A stretch of DNA of 64,000 nucleotides from NCBI GenBank assembly GCA_036924085.1, contig JAVGWX010000018.1, positions 21,927,464 through 21,991,463 of the forward strand, read 5' to 3'. The notes under the pieces were generated by a model, which was given only the letters and a program-made list of their open reading frames with translations, was not told the DNA's origin and did no database searches. Within the stretch, counting starts at the first letter, position 1. Each line of letters begins with the position of its first letter. This document shows, in pieces, positions 1-10,323 of the stretch. Position numbers and translations under genes: made by a program. Source of the stretch: Ariolimax columbianus (Eukaryota > Mollusca > Gastropoda > Stylommatophora > Arionidae).

Positions 1-467
1 TCTCACTCGCTAACTAAATCACTCCTTCAATGATTAACTCACTCAGTCAATCACACACTGACTCACCAACTCACTTGCTTATTCACTTACGTATTCACAC
101 ATTCACTCACCCACTCACTCCTCTACTAACTTAACTTACAATTCACTCACCCACTCACTTCTCTACTAACCCACTTACAATTCACTCACCGACTCACTCA
201 TTTATTTATTCACTCACTTCGTCTTTCATATTCTGATTGACTCACTTACTCACTCACTCACTGGTTCACTGAATCAGTTTCAAACGTACTCACTTACGCA
301 TTCGCTCAGTAACTCACTGGCTTGTACGCATTTGTTCACTCAATCCCTCACTCACTAACACGTCATTCACACACACACACACACACACAAACTCTCACTC
401 ATATACTCACCAACACATCCACCTATTTACCCAGTCACACACCCATACATTCAATCACTTAGACCTA
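1..467. repeat. Degenerate TCAC-type simple repeat
   Basis: Almost entirely imperfect copies of ctcactcac with interspersed attcactcac units and a short CA run near 370-390. No coding signal. It is the reverse-complement type of the GTGA repeat at 5215-6285. Confidence 0.9.
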
Positions 468-485
468 ATGTATTTACTAACTCCA

Positions 486-820
486 TCACTTCAATCATCA
501 CCTCTTTCACTTCAATCATCACCACTTTCACTTCAATCATCACCACTTTCACTTCAATCATCACCACTTTCACTTCAATCATCACCACTTTCCCTTCAAT
601 CATCACCTCTTTCACTTCAATCATCACCTCTTTCACTTCAATCATCACCACTTTCACTTCAATCATCACCACTTTCACTTCAATCATCACCTCTTTCACT
701 TCAATCATCACCACTTTCACTTCAATCATCACCACTTTCACTTCAATCATCACCACTTTCCCTTCAATCATCCTCACTTTCACTTCTATCATCACCTCTT
801 TCACTTCAATCATCATACTA
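486..820. repeat. 18-bp minisatellite
   Basis: About 18 head-to-tail copies of an 18 bp unit, tcactttcacttcaatca, with few substitutions. Both strands are open because 18 is a multiple of three, so the apparent proteins are artefacts. The unit looks like a higher-order form of the surrounding TCAC repeat. Confidence 0.95.
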
Positions 821-1164
821 ACTCCATAATTCACAATTCACGCTGATCCACCCAGTGACTGACTGATTGATTCACAAACTCAATCTCACTCACTCGCTGT
901 AGCTTAAAGATAAGCCCGCTTGCCTCTCAAAAACATCAAAAGCGCGAAAAGGTTGAGTTTCTAAAATCTTACAAGTTTCAAGTTTCCCTGATCTCGAGTA
1001 AGTTGAGACCAGCGTCAGATCATATTGAAGATTGACGAATACCACAGAGATTCCGTGAACAAATTGGACACGTAAAACAACCCTTGGCATTTAAAAATCA
1101 ATAAAACTAGGCTGTAAGTCGCTGTCCGGACAAAATTGCAAAAGCTTAAATTTATACTCTTGTT
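821..1164. other. No gene recognised
   Basis: End of the TCAC repeat to about 895, then some 270 bp of apparently unique sequence without a convincing frame, RNA gene or repeat. Confidence 0.5.
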
Positions 1165-1706
1165 TTTCTTCCCCGTTCGTTCCCAATCTCCCGCCACCAA
1201 GCCCTTAACGTTCTCAATCTCCCGCCACCAAGCTCTGAACGTTCCCAATCTCCCGCTACCAAGCCCTTAACGTTCAGAATCTCCCGCCACCAAGCACTGA
1301 ACGTTCCCAATCTCCCTATACCAAGCCATGAACGTTTCCAATCTCCCGCTATCAAGCCCTGAACGTTCCCAATCTCCCTATACCAAGCCCTGAACGTTCT
1401 CAATCTCCCTATACCAAGCTCTGAACGTTCCCAATCTCCCTATACCAAGCCATGAACGTTTCCAATCTCCCTATATCAAGCCCTGAACGTTCCCAATCTC
1501 CCTATACCAAGCCATGAACGTTTCCAATCTCCCGCTACCAAGCCCTGAACGTTCTCAATCTCCCTATACCAAGCCCTGAACGTTCCCAATCTCCCTATAC
1601 CAAGCCCTGAACGTTTACAATCTCCCGCTACCAAGCCCTTAACGTTCACAATCTCTCGCTACCAAGCCCTGAACGTTCAAAATCTCCCGCTACCAAGCCC
1701 TAAACG
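1165..1706. repeat. 31-bp minisatellite grown from a SINE1 end
   Basis: About 17 copies of a 31 bp unit (core caatctcccgctaccaagcc, then ctgaacgttc). The same words form the tail-proximal end of the SINE1 family seen intact elsewhere, for example near 17117 and 37811. The array runs directly into the rest of a SINE1 copy at 1707, so a terminal SINE segment was amplified in place. Confidence 0.85.
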
Positions 1707-1835
1707 GGGCTTTGCAGATAGCAGGATGTAGTCCGCTAAACGAATGTGTTGTGTAGCTAGCTTACAGTTTGACTGCGATATTTGCACCTTTCGGTTCGAT
1801 ACATCCGTTTTCGGCAGCATTCATCATACTCAATA
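1707..1835 (-). mobile_element. SINE1 remnant carrying the 31-bp array
   Basis: Matches the tail-proximal third of SINE1: gcaggatgtagtccg, gttgtgtagctagcttacag, and the gcacctttcggt segment. TTC-type sequence (1160-1175) lies at the low-coordinate side, so the element's sense strand is minus. The head is missing or diverged. Confidence 0.75.
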
Positions 1836-2252
1836 CGTAATCTACCTTCCCCCAGGCTTAATAATCGAAAGGAAGTGAAGTGAACATTGCAAAACGAAGA
1901 ACCGACTACGGCTTGCCTTCGGCTGCCTGGAAGCAGGTATAACCTGACTGAATACCAAGATTCCAAATATGGAATGTATTGAAAAACTTCTTAATTAGTC
2001 GAAACGTCCCATTCGTCAATTAAACCTTTTGCGACTTTCAAACACAATTGACGTATTCTCTTGTTGCAATCTTCCCTAATGTTATTAAATGCACCTCGTT
2101 GAATTGGTCATCTTTTTTCTGCAATAATTGTGAAGTAAAATATGAGTGAGAGAGGGGTTTATTTCACAAAATAGAAGAGAATTCGTTGTCGAATATTAGC
2201 TGTCTAATTATGTTGTTAAATATCGACAGGGCCTGCAATCTTCTTCCATGGG

Positions 2253-2800
2253 AAATATACAAAAAAGAAGAAACAAACGAAGAAGAAAGAGAAGGAATAG
2301 AAAAAGCAGAGAAGGATGAAGAAACGAGATATCGGAAAAAGAAGAAGAAAAAAAAGAACAAAAAGAAGGAAGAAAAGGAAAAAAGTAGACGATGATAAGA
2401 TGATGAAGGAGAACAGGAAGAATAGAAGGAAGAAAAACAATAAGAAAAGAATGTCAAGGGCAAAAATATAAAGACGATTAGGACAAGGAGGAGGAAGAGG
2501 AGGAAGCATGATACGAAAATCCCAAGAAGAGAAAGAAGAAGAAAAAGAAGGAGAAGAAGAAGAAAAGAAGGAGAAGAAAATGGTTGAAGAAGAAAAAGAA
2601 TGAAAATGAAGTAGGAGAAAAGGAAGAAAAAGAAGAAGAAGAAGAATAAAAATGAAAAAGAAGAAAAAAACAGAAAAGAAGAAGGAAATGAAGAAGAAGA
2701 AGAAAACGAAGAAGACGGAAGAAGAAGAAGAAGAAGAAGAAGAAGAAGAAGAAGAAGAAGAAGAAAAATGAAGAAGAGGAAGAAGAAATGGCTTTAAATT
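2253..2800. repeat. 550-bp polypurine (GAA/AAG) tract
   Basis: Nearly uninterrupted A/G sequence made of imperfect gaagaa and aaagaag units, becoming perfect (GAA)n around 2724-2765. Open frames rich in K and E on plus, or F and S on minus, are composition artefacts. It may be the expanded tail of a GAA-tailed retroelement, but no element body is recognisable beside it. Confidence 0.85.
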
Positions 2801-3414
2801 ACATATCCATCATCGCCTAAACCGCCAGTCGTCTCAAGCTGCCATGACACCCCTGCCACTTCACGACACCTGACAATTAGTCGTATCCCCGAATCTCCAT
2901 GGTACATCTTCTTATTGTTTATTTTGTTCCTCCCGTCGGAGTATAGGACTCACACTGCAGTTGGCCACCACTCAGGAAAACCGGCGCCAAAGCTCACTCC
3001 CTATTACAGTGATGGTATCTGTAACAATATGTATGCACAATGATTTTCCTAGCTCTAGGCACAACTCTTTTCAGTCACCATCTGCAACGCGCATGGAGAT
3101 GCAAGGGTCTTATTCTCTCCACCACTGTAAGGGGCCCCCGGGATCCGTTCGAGGACCCTGGGGTATACGCCTACAATATTGTGCTTCGTTTCGTTCCTCG
3201 CCATTTGAGATCGTAATGGGATTTTTAAGTTAGCCAGAGAGATTGGCCAAGGATATAATTTGTGGAGGAGAAGCTATGGCGCAGGGGATGGATGGTGGAC
3301 AGGACCAGTTGGGGACAGTGGCAGTGAGATTAGGAGGTGTAGGAGTGTGGTCTCTGGCCGATGCACTTAATGTGGTTTGGGACATTGATTGATAGAGGGA
3401 ACAGGCCATTGAGT
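2801..3414. other. No gene recognised
   Basis: Mixed-composition sequence. One 90-codon plus frame (2961-3233) has no recognisable domain and no repeat similarity. Nothing can be supported here. Confidence 0.4.
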
Positions 3415-3510
3415 GCGTTTATGAGTGAGTGAGGCAGTGAGTGAGTAGGTGGGTGAGTGAGTGAGTAGATGGAGTTGAATGAGCGAGTGAGAGAGTTGGT
3501 GAGTGGGATT
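3415..3510. repeat. GTGA simple repeat
   Basis: gagtgagtgagg-type degenerate tetranucleotide repeat immediately left of the inverted-repeat element. The same repeat type resumes right of the element at 4237-4295, so the element probably inserted into a GTGA tract. Confidence 0.8.
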
Positions 3511-3531
3511 CAGTTCATTAAGCGGGCGGTC

Positions 3532-4227
3532 CTAGCAGAACTGTGGTAGTGTTAGTAAAAAATACATATAACATTTAATTTCAAAGACAAAGAACCCAAA
3601 CCTTCACACAAGACACAGAAATGACAGAGCTATCTAAAACAATAGATGTCTCTGGAGTAGAATACATACATGTAGTGAATCCAACTTTTTAAAAGACAAC
3701 TTCATTATACACGTGTACAAAATATGTACATTTTTAAGTCATGATGTAATTAAATTCATTCACATTTAAACAACATATAAATAAATAGTACATGTTCATA
3801 TGAAACTAAGGAAAATAGTATAGTATTCATTGATTTAATTTTACGTCACCTGAAAGTTCATTCAAAGTTCATAATTTTCTACCCCACATTACGTCAACTT
3901 TCAGATGACGTAAAATTAAATCTATTAAATTTATACTATTTTCCTTAGTTCCTGATAAACATGTACCATTTATGTATATGTTGTTTAAATGTGAATGAAT
4001 TTAATTACACCATTGCTTAAAAATGTACATAACAATATTATCCATATGTTGTACATGTGTATAATGAAATTGTCATTTTAAAATTTGGATTCACTATATG
4101 TATGTACTCTACTGCAGAAATATCTATAGCTCTATCATTTCTGTATCTTGTGTGAAGGTTTGGGTTCTCTGTCTTTGAAATTAAGTTTTATATGAATTTT
4201 GTACTAACACTACCACAGTTCTACTAG
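3532..4227. mobile_element. ~690-bp near-perfect inverted-repeat element
   Basis: The two halves are reverse complements of each other over about 330 bp each. Outer ends read gcagaactgtggtag (from 3535) and ctaccacagttct (to 4222). The inner block around 3590-3640 pairs with 4115-4185, and the centre is near 3862-3900 (acgtcacctgaaagtt against aactttcagatgacgt). Both ends abut ctag. It has no coding capacity. It resembles a MITE or foldback element that could form one long hairpin. The family cannot be assigned; a TA or CTA(G) target duplication is possible. Confidence 0.8.
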
Positions 4228-4295
4228 TACTGCTCCTTGAGTGATTGAGTGAGTGATTGAGTGATTGAGTGAGTGAGTGATTGAGTGAGTGAGTT

Positions 4296-4725
4296 TAAAA
4301 CAGATTTAGTCCTACAAAGGATTCCGATCCACTGTGGGATCCCTGGAAACGAGAAAGAAGATGAGCTCGCAGAAGCTGGAAGTGGTACCACGCCGATTCC
4401 CCATCTACAGAGCTATTAAGGAGCAAAGACACTCGTCAAACGCTCCATGAGAACAGAATGTAGCGAACAGCACAAAGAATACAAAGCAGAAAATGACAGC
4501 ATAGACAAACTTGGCAGAGAAGGGCAGGACAAAGATCTTCAGGCTCAGAACGGGGCACTACAGACTCAAGGCACACCTCCACAAAATGGGTCTCAGAACA
4601 TATTCTGCAAGAATGCCCTACATATGCAGACCAAAGAGAGGCAGTCTGGCCTGGGAGAGCGACCATGCTCGAAAAGCTGTGGGGGACCGGCGAAGACCTG
4701 AAACACACAGTCTCCTTCGTGAACC
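4296..4725 (+). pseudogene. LINE family 2, RNase H C-terminal remnant
   Basis: The plus strand encodes a decayed RNase H end: gattccgatccactg gives the IP-x-H core, followed by a GNEKEDELAEAGS-like segment, then a KIFRLRTGHYRLKAHLHKMG-like C-terminal block. Frames are broken by small indels. The same element recurs at 23860-24577. It is distinct from LINE1 (10324, 18466 and other copies) but has the same domain order. Its 3' end passes into the 39 bp array at 4722. Confidence 0.75.
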
Positions 4726-5192
4726 TCACCGGACTAGAAGCATAGCATCAGTTTATCGTGAACCTCACCGGACTAGAAGCATAGCATCAGTTGATCGTGA
4801 ACCTCACCGGACTAGAAGCATAGCATCAGTTGATCGTGAACCTCACCGGACTAGAAGGATAGCATCAGTTGATCGTGAACCTCACCGGACTAGAGAATTA
4901 TAGCATCAGTTGATCGTGAACCTCACCGGACTAGAGAATTATAGCATCATTTGATCGTGAACCTCAACGGGCTAGAATTATAGCATCAGTTGATCGTGAA
5001 CCTCACCGGACTAGAGAATTATAGCATCATTTGATCGTGAACCTCAACGGACTAGAATTATAGCATCAGTTGATCGTTAACCTCACTGGACTAGAATTAT
5101 AGCATCAGTTGATCGTGAACCTCACCGGACTAGAATTATAGCATCAGTTGATCGTGAACCTCACCAGACTAGAATTATAGCATCAGTTGATT
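4722..5192. repeat. 39-bp minisatellite grown from a LINE 3' end
   Basis: About 12 copies of a unit built on gaacctcaccggactagaag plus catagcatcagttgatcgt. The single-copy form stands at the 3' end of the related LINE at 24520-24560 (gaacctcaccaggctagaaa, cataacatcagttaatcg), so the LINE 3' end was amplified here. Later copies share a gagaattatagc variant, which points to stepwise expansion. Confidence 0.85.
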
Positions 5193-5214
5193 TATGAAGA
5201 ATATGACTATTGTG

Positions 5215-6285
5215 TCAGTGAGTGGGTTAATGGGATTGTATTGAGAGAGGGGGTTTGTGAGTGGGTGGGTGGGATTGAGTTGATCAAGTAAGGGAATGAG
5301 TGATTTATTTAGAGAGTGGGTGATTGAGGGATGAAATTGGGTTGAGTGAGTGAATAAATGAGTAAATGAGTGAGTGAGTGAGCGAGGTAGGGAGGGAGTG
5401 AGTGAGTGGGTTGGACTGGGTTGAGTGAGAGTGAGTGAGGGAGGGACTAAGTGAGTGAGTGAGTGGTTGAATGATTAATTGAGAGATAGTGAGTGATTGA
5501 GTGAATGATTGATTGAGTGATTGAGTGAGTAAGTTAGTGTGAGTGAGTGGGTGAATGGGTGGGCGAGTGAGTGTGAGTGAGTGTAAGTGGGTGTGAGTAA
5601 ATGGGTTCATGGGATTGGGTTGAGTGAGTAAGTGAGTGAGTGATTGAGTGTGTAATTCAGTGATTGAGTAGGGGAGTGAGTGAGTGTGAGTGAGAGAGTG
5701 TATGAGTGAATGAGTGTATGAGTGAGTGAGTTTATGAGGTATTGAGTTTATGAGGGATTGAGTTATGAGTGAGCGACTGTATTAGTGAGTGAGTGTATGA
5801 ATTAGTGAGTAGGACTATATAAGTGATGGAGTGTATGAGTGAGCGACTGTATGAGTGATTGAGTGTATGAGTGAGTGAGTAGGACTGTATAAGTGATGTA
5901 GTGTATAAGTGAGCGACTGTATGAGTGAGTGAGTGTATGAGTGAGTGAGTAGGACTGTATAAGTGATGGAGTGTATGAGTGAGTGAGTGTATGAGTGAAT
6001 GTATGAGTGAGTGAATTTATGAAAGGGAGGATGAGTGAGTGTATGAGAGTGAGTGAGTGAGTGAGTGTAAGAGTGAGTTTATGAGTGAGTTAGTGTATGA
6101 GCGAGGGAGTGTATGAGTGAGGGAGTGTATGAGTGAGTGAATGTATGAATGAGTGAATTAATGAGTGAATTAGTGAGTGAGTTGGTGAGTCAATACGTCA
6201 GTGAGTCAGTGAGTGAGTGTATGAGAGAATGAGTGTGTGAGGCAGTTAGTGTATGAGTTAGTGAATGAGTGTATGTGCTATTGAA
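5215..6285. repeat. 1.1-kb GTGA-type degenerate simple repeat
   Basis: Imperfect gagtgagtgagt with local higher-order units such as gagtgtatgagtgagtgag and a repeated block with gagtaggactgtataagtg (5805-5960). Frames across it are artefacts. Confidence 0.9.
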
Positions 6286-6540
6286 TCATGAATTTTCAAT
6301 TCTCGCCTATTTTCCTCTCTATATTATCTATAGTACCACCAATATATCATTTTCTTTGTTTTCCTCTTGCCCTGAAACTAAGCTGTCTGTTTTTATATCC
6401 GTATGAGAATGGTAAGTTTAGAGGTATTCTTATCCTATAAAAGATATACCAATCCATTTACGAGAGCAAGTCAGTAAATATGTCACAAATTACTGTACAT
6501 AAATCTGAACTATATATACGAACGCGAAAATCCATTTATT
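6286..6540. other. No gene recognised
   Basis: AT-rich sequence without repeat structure or a coding frame. Confidence 0.4.
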
Positions 6541-6645
6541 ATTGAACATAAATTGTTCTTTATTTCTCAACATAATTTCCAACAACATCGATACACTTAT
6601 CCCATCGTTTTATCAGTGTACCAAAACCTGCGACACAGAAAGCAT
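6541..6645 (-). pseudogene. Mariner transposase C-terminal remnant
   Basis: On minus, from 6628 down to 6551, the frame reads GFGTLIKRWDKCIDVVGNYV and then a stop, the usual mariner transposase ending (RWDKCI...YVEK). The rest of the transposase is absent or too decayed; 6646-6865 may be degraded continuation. It is a different mariner from the one at 55725-56960. Confidence 0.6.
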
Positions 6646-7144
6646 TGGTCTGCTGTCTAGTCAGCTGGCCTGGGCGATTTCTTCCAATTGCAACCCAGAA
6701 GCATCAACAGAACTTCACAGAAAGCATTTCCTTATGCGTATCCTTGACAGAAAGTCCCTTTGTCCAAAACAAAACGTGCAGGAACACTCTGTTTTTTTAA
6801 TTGTACGTTACGTGAGCACGGACAACATCTTCTATCAGAACTATGCACGTGCATGCCACACTTAGGCTCTGTCATCTACAATAATCACAAAGCTGAATGT
6901 TGATGTTCCCTAATGGCAGCTTCAGAAAATACTAACTACATTTGTCAGCCATCTTATATCAGCTTGTGACCTACTTACTGACTTACCCTCTTATGTCAGC
7001 TTCTGGGTTTGTTCTAACATTATGTAGAATGTATTTGTTTCTCCCGCTGTTTTATTCTAGTGATTCTGAACACGTTTCTAATTCTTATCACTTCACATTT
7101 TGCAATCGTTTGATCTTATGCTCGCCATCCATATCTACAATCGC
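6646..7144. other. No gene recognised
   Basis: Possible degraded mariner body to about 6865, then unremarkable sequence. The 107-codon frame over 6542-6865 is antisense to the transposase remnant and is not a gene. Confidence 0.4.
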
Positions 7145-7620
7145 CTAGAAGGTGAGTTGTTGTTTCGAATGCTCATAATGAGCAGGTTTACTCTTTTGCG
7201 GGCACTGAAAAGGACGTTAAGTGGCGGTTTGCGGTAGCGTTTTTCACATCCCGAGCGTGCTGATGAAGGTGGATCGGGGTCATTCATGCAGTTGTACTAT
7301 GATTGGATCCATCTGCTTGTCGCTCACTACTACGGGGATCACGTATATCCCTCTCATCTCGTTAACCAGGCTGCCATGAAAACAGCCCGTTTCCTGGAAA
7401 GGTTACGATGAAGCCAAGCTAGAGGTCTTGACCAGTACGTTCTGCGTGACCCTGATTAACATCTCTGACCAGTATATTTTGTCTGACCCTGATTAACATG
7501 TCTGACCAGTATGTTCTGTCTGACCCTGACTAACATGTCTGATCAGTGTGTTTTGCTTGACCCTGACTAACATGTCTGACCACGATGTTCTGCCTGGTCA
7601 GAGGTTAGTCTTCCTTCCCG
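7145..7620 (+). repeat. Dispersed repeat R3, copy 1
   Basis: Starts at gttgtttcgaatgctcataa and carries the R3 marks gacgttaagtggcgg, cgtgctgatgaaggtgg, ctactacggggatcacgt and aaacagcccgtttcc. It ends in a 37 bp tandem block (tctgaccagtatgttctg, then tctgaccctgactaacatg). Other copies are at 8916, 19654, 60290 and 61360. It has no coding capacity. R3 is probably a non-autonomous element, possibly SINE-like. Confidence 0.75.
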
Positions 7621-8149
7621 GGATAAGTCAAAGGCAGATGTAACATGTCGCAAAGTGCGATATAGTAGGGAGACGCAAAAATGCCTAGGCATCTGGAGCG
7701 TCTTAGTATTCTGGCGCTTCTTAATATTTAAAGAAAAACCCAAGAGCGCATTAGTTACGCTTACATAACTGAATGATTAAAAACACATAGGAAATGGCTT
7801 AGTGACCGTACCAGGACACAGAAAGAAATGCACCCACGTTACGGTGTGAATGCATTCCATATTTATTTATATCCTCAGCCCGTTGGCATGCATATTTCAA
7901 TGTACTTCTCAGGGGGCAGTCAATTTACAGGTAAACAGCAGGGGTGGCGGGGGCGTTGTGCTGCTACTGGACAGAAGTAGTGAAACCAACGACCCTGACT
8001 AGTACTGGCCCTCTGATCAGGAAAGAGATGACCAATGATAACCACTTATCCATCAGCTCAGACCCCTCAAGGGTCAGCATGACTGCGCGAGGAAGATTTT
8101 GGAATGAGAACGGGAAGCTGGAGATCTACAAACGGCAGAGTCTTTTGGG
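7621..8149. other. No gene recognised
   Basis: Sequence without a supported gene. Short plus frames (7944-8171, 8104-8286) overlap a tRNA-like repeat head and are not convincing. Confidence 0.4.
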
Positions 8150-8425
8150 GGTCGATGTGGTCAAGTGGTAAGGCACTCGCCTACCAAAGCTATGAACAGA
8201 AACGGTGGGCGATCGAATTCCCCAAATTGATAACCATATTAGAGGGTGGGTGGAAGTCGTCGTTCAAGAGGCAGACAACGTTATAAGTGGATGAGAGCTT
8301 TAAGAGATGGAATGGAAAAAGCCTGTCAGATGGCCTAATACAGCAAGAGATATACACTGGAGATCCATCACAGCTAACCTTCGATGCGGAGATGTACTTG
8401 AACTGAACTGAACATTTATGAAGAC
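8150..8425 (+). repeat. tRNA-like head joined to a LINE 3' tail
   Basis: gtggtcaagtggtaaggcac (8157 on) is box A-like and gggcgatcgaattcccc (from 8207) is box B-like, so the head looks tRNA-derived. From about 8280 it matches a LINE C-terminal and tail segment also present at 20990-21125 in opposite orientation (gagatggaatggaaaaagcc, ctggagatccatcacagc). A SINE that captured a LINE end, or a LINE fragment next to a SINE head. Confidence 0.5.
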
Positions 8426-8915
8426 AAAAAACTTAGCATGCAGACATAATAAAAACAATAATGACAGAAAGAGGAGCACATGATGTTTAAATTAAATATG
8501 ATATATCAGAATTCACAAAAGAAAAATGGTACAAATAGAGAAACGAATTTCAACAACAAAATCCTCGTACAAAGAAATTTAGAAATCTCTTTCAAATGTT
8601 CTGTCATATATTTATCACCACTGCAAACAATTAAATAATTATGAAATACAATATGTTTTTATCGACTGTTAACCTTCAGTAACACAGCAGATTCGATCTG
8701 TTTATTTTAACATAATTGATCAATTTACAGGACTGAATGTGCGAGATGTCAGTCCGCAGTAATTAATACATGTTTAGCTGATGTTGACTCTTTTGCTGCT
8801 AATGAAAAGCGTAATTAAAAATCATTATTTCTTGTCACCGATGTTGACATGCCTCTTAGTGATGATGATGGGAAACGCCCATTAGCATGTTCTTACAAAT
8901 TCTGATTTAAATGGC
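8426..8915. other. AT-rich, no gene recognised
   Basis: AT-rich sequence with no frame or repeat that can be supported. Confidence 0.4.
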
Positions 8916-9335
8916 AACCGTTTCTGTTGTTGTTGTTGCTTCGAATGCCCATAATGAGGAGGTTTACTCTTCTGTGCGCCCTGAAAAAGACGTTAAGTGG
9001 CGGGTTGCAGAAGCTTTCTTCACATTCCGAGCGTGCTGATGAAGGTGGACCGGGGTCCTCCATGCGGTTGTGCTATACTTGGCTTCATCTGCATGTCGTT
9101 AACTACTACGGGGATAACGTCGATCCCTAACTCCGTTAGCCAAGCTGCCAGGAAAACAGCCCGTTTCCAGGAAGGACTACTAGGAAGCCGAGGTGAGGGT
9201 CTTCGCCAGAAAATTTTTCCTGACCCTCACTAACATGTCTGACCAGTATGTTTTACCTGACCCTGACTAACATGTCTGACCAGTATGTTTTGCCTGACCA
9301 GAGATTAGTCTTTCTCCCTACAGTTACTGTCAAAT
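8916..9335 (+). repeat. Dispersed repeat R3, copy 2
   Basis: Same landmarks as copy 1 (gcttcgaatgcccataatga, gacgttaagtggcgggttgc, ctactacggggataacgtcg) and the same terminal tctgaccagtatgtttt repeats, fewer in number. Confidence 0.8.
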
Positions 9336-9357
9336 CAAAGACAAAGTACAGGCCATA

Positions 9358-9735
9358 TACTTCTTCTTCTTCTTCTTCGTTCGTTCTCAATCTCCCGCTA
9401 CCAAACCATGAGAGGGCTTAAGTAGCAGAATGTAGTCCAGAGAACGGAATGCGTTGTGTCGTAGTTTACAGCTTGGCTGCTATATTTGTACCTTTCGGTC
9501 CAACACATCCGACTTCAGCGAGCATTTTTTGAGTACCGGGTTAGCATTCCCTCTTCGATCCCTTCTCCTTAGCAAGTCTGCCCTACTGCAGCCTGTTATC
9601 CAGGATCACCGCGTGGAGGTGTAGAAGGGTCTTGGCAGCTATGGTTCGCTGGCCCTGATGCTAGCAGTCAGCTATGGGTCGCTGACCACTGCAGCTTATG
9701 CGTGCGTTGCTCAGCATCTTGATCCCCCATTTACT
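9358..9735 (-). mobile_element. SINE1 copy
   Basis: In plus orientation it opens with (CTT)n and cgttcgttctcaatctcccg and ends with gctgaccactgcagcttatg and gatccccc, so the sense strand is minus with a 3' (GAA)n tail. Other copies: 17117, 27352, 30022, 35437 and 37797. Confidence 0.85.
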
Positions 9736-9849
9736 TCTGACCTGCCTGAATGACAACAGTGGATATCTTAGCTGCTGGACACCTCAAATGTGCACAATCC
9801 CCAGCCTAGTTAACCTAAAATAAGGAAACCACTTGTATACTTACTACTA

Positions 9850-10225
9850 ATAGCCAAATGTGAGTCCAGCGATATTATGTACGGAGTCTCGATCTTCTAC
9901 AACGCTGTACCAATGCGACCAAGGTATTTGGTCAGTCCATCTTTCCATCGCAGAGATTCAATATTTATGTTTAATATGTTTTAAACGGAACAATTTTAGT
10001 TATCAGAATGGACATCCAGGTTGTAACTTCGGGTCTAAAGTGGATTTATGGGACCTCTTTAATGGGGACCGTAATCCTTGCTTCGGGAGGTGCAGGAAGT
10101 ATGGCTGTGATACGATTAGGCAATGGATAAAGAAGCCTCGAATCGTCGTGAACGTGTGTGGATCTATTGTTCTGATCATGCTGGGGTTTGTGGGAATGAT
10201 AGAGGTAACATCCTGGCCTCAGTGA
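9850..10225 (+). other. Unrecognised hydrophobic frames
   Basis: A frame from 10009 reads MDIQVVTSGLKWIYGTSLMG and continues hydrophobic to a TAA near 10130. A second plus frame then gives a strongly hydrophobic stretch (IVVNVCGSIVLIMLGFVGMI) to a TGA at about 10225. Together they could be one frameshifted membrane-protein fragment or chance. There is no family match and no convincing splice site. The low-complexity signature of other repeats here is absent. Confidence 0.2.
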
Positions 10226-10323
10226 CACCTGCAATGGGGACATTGGCGATAGTTAGAGGTTGCATTTTGAAGTTGATCAAAGACCGTCTTTAAGATGAAG
10301 TCACTGCAATCGATGAATCAGTA

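Noticed and set aside
5305..5610. 101-codon Thr/His/Leu-rich minus frame
   Set aside because: Pure GTGA simple-repeat translation.
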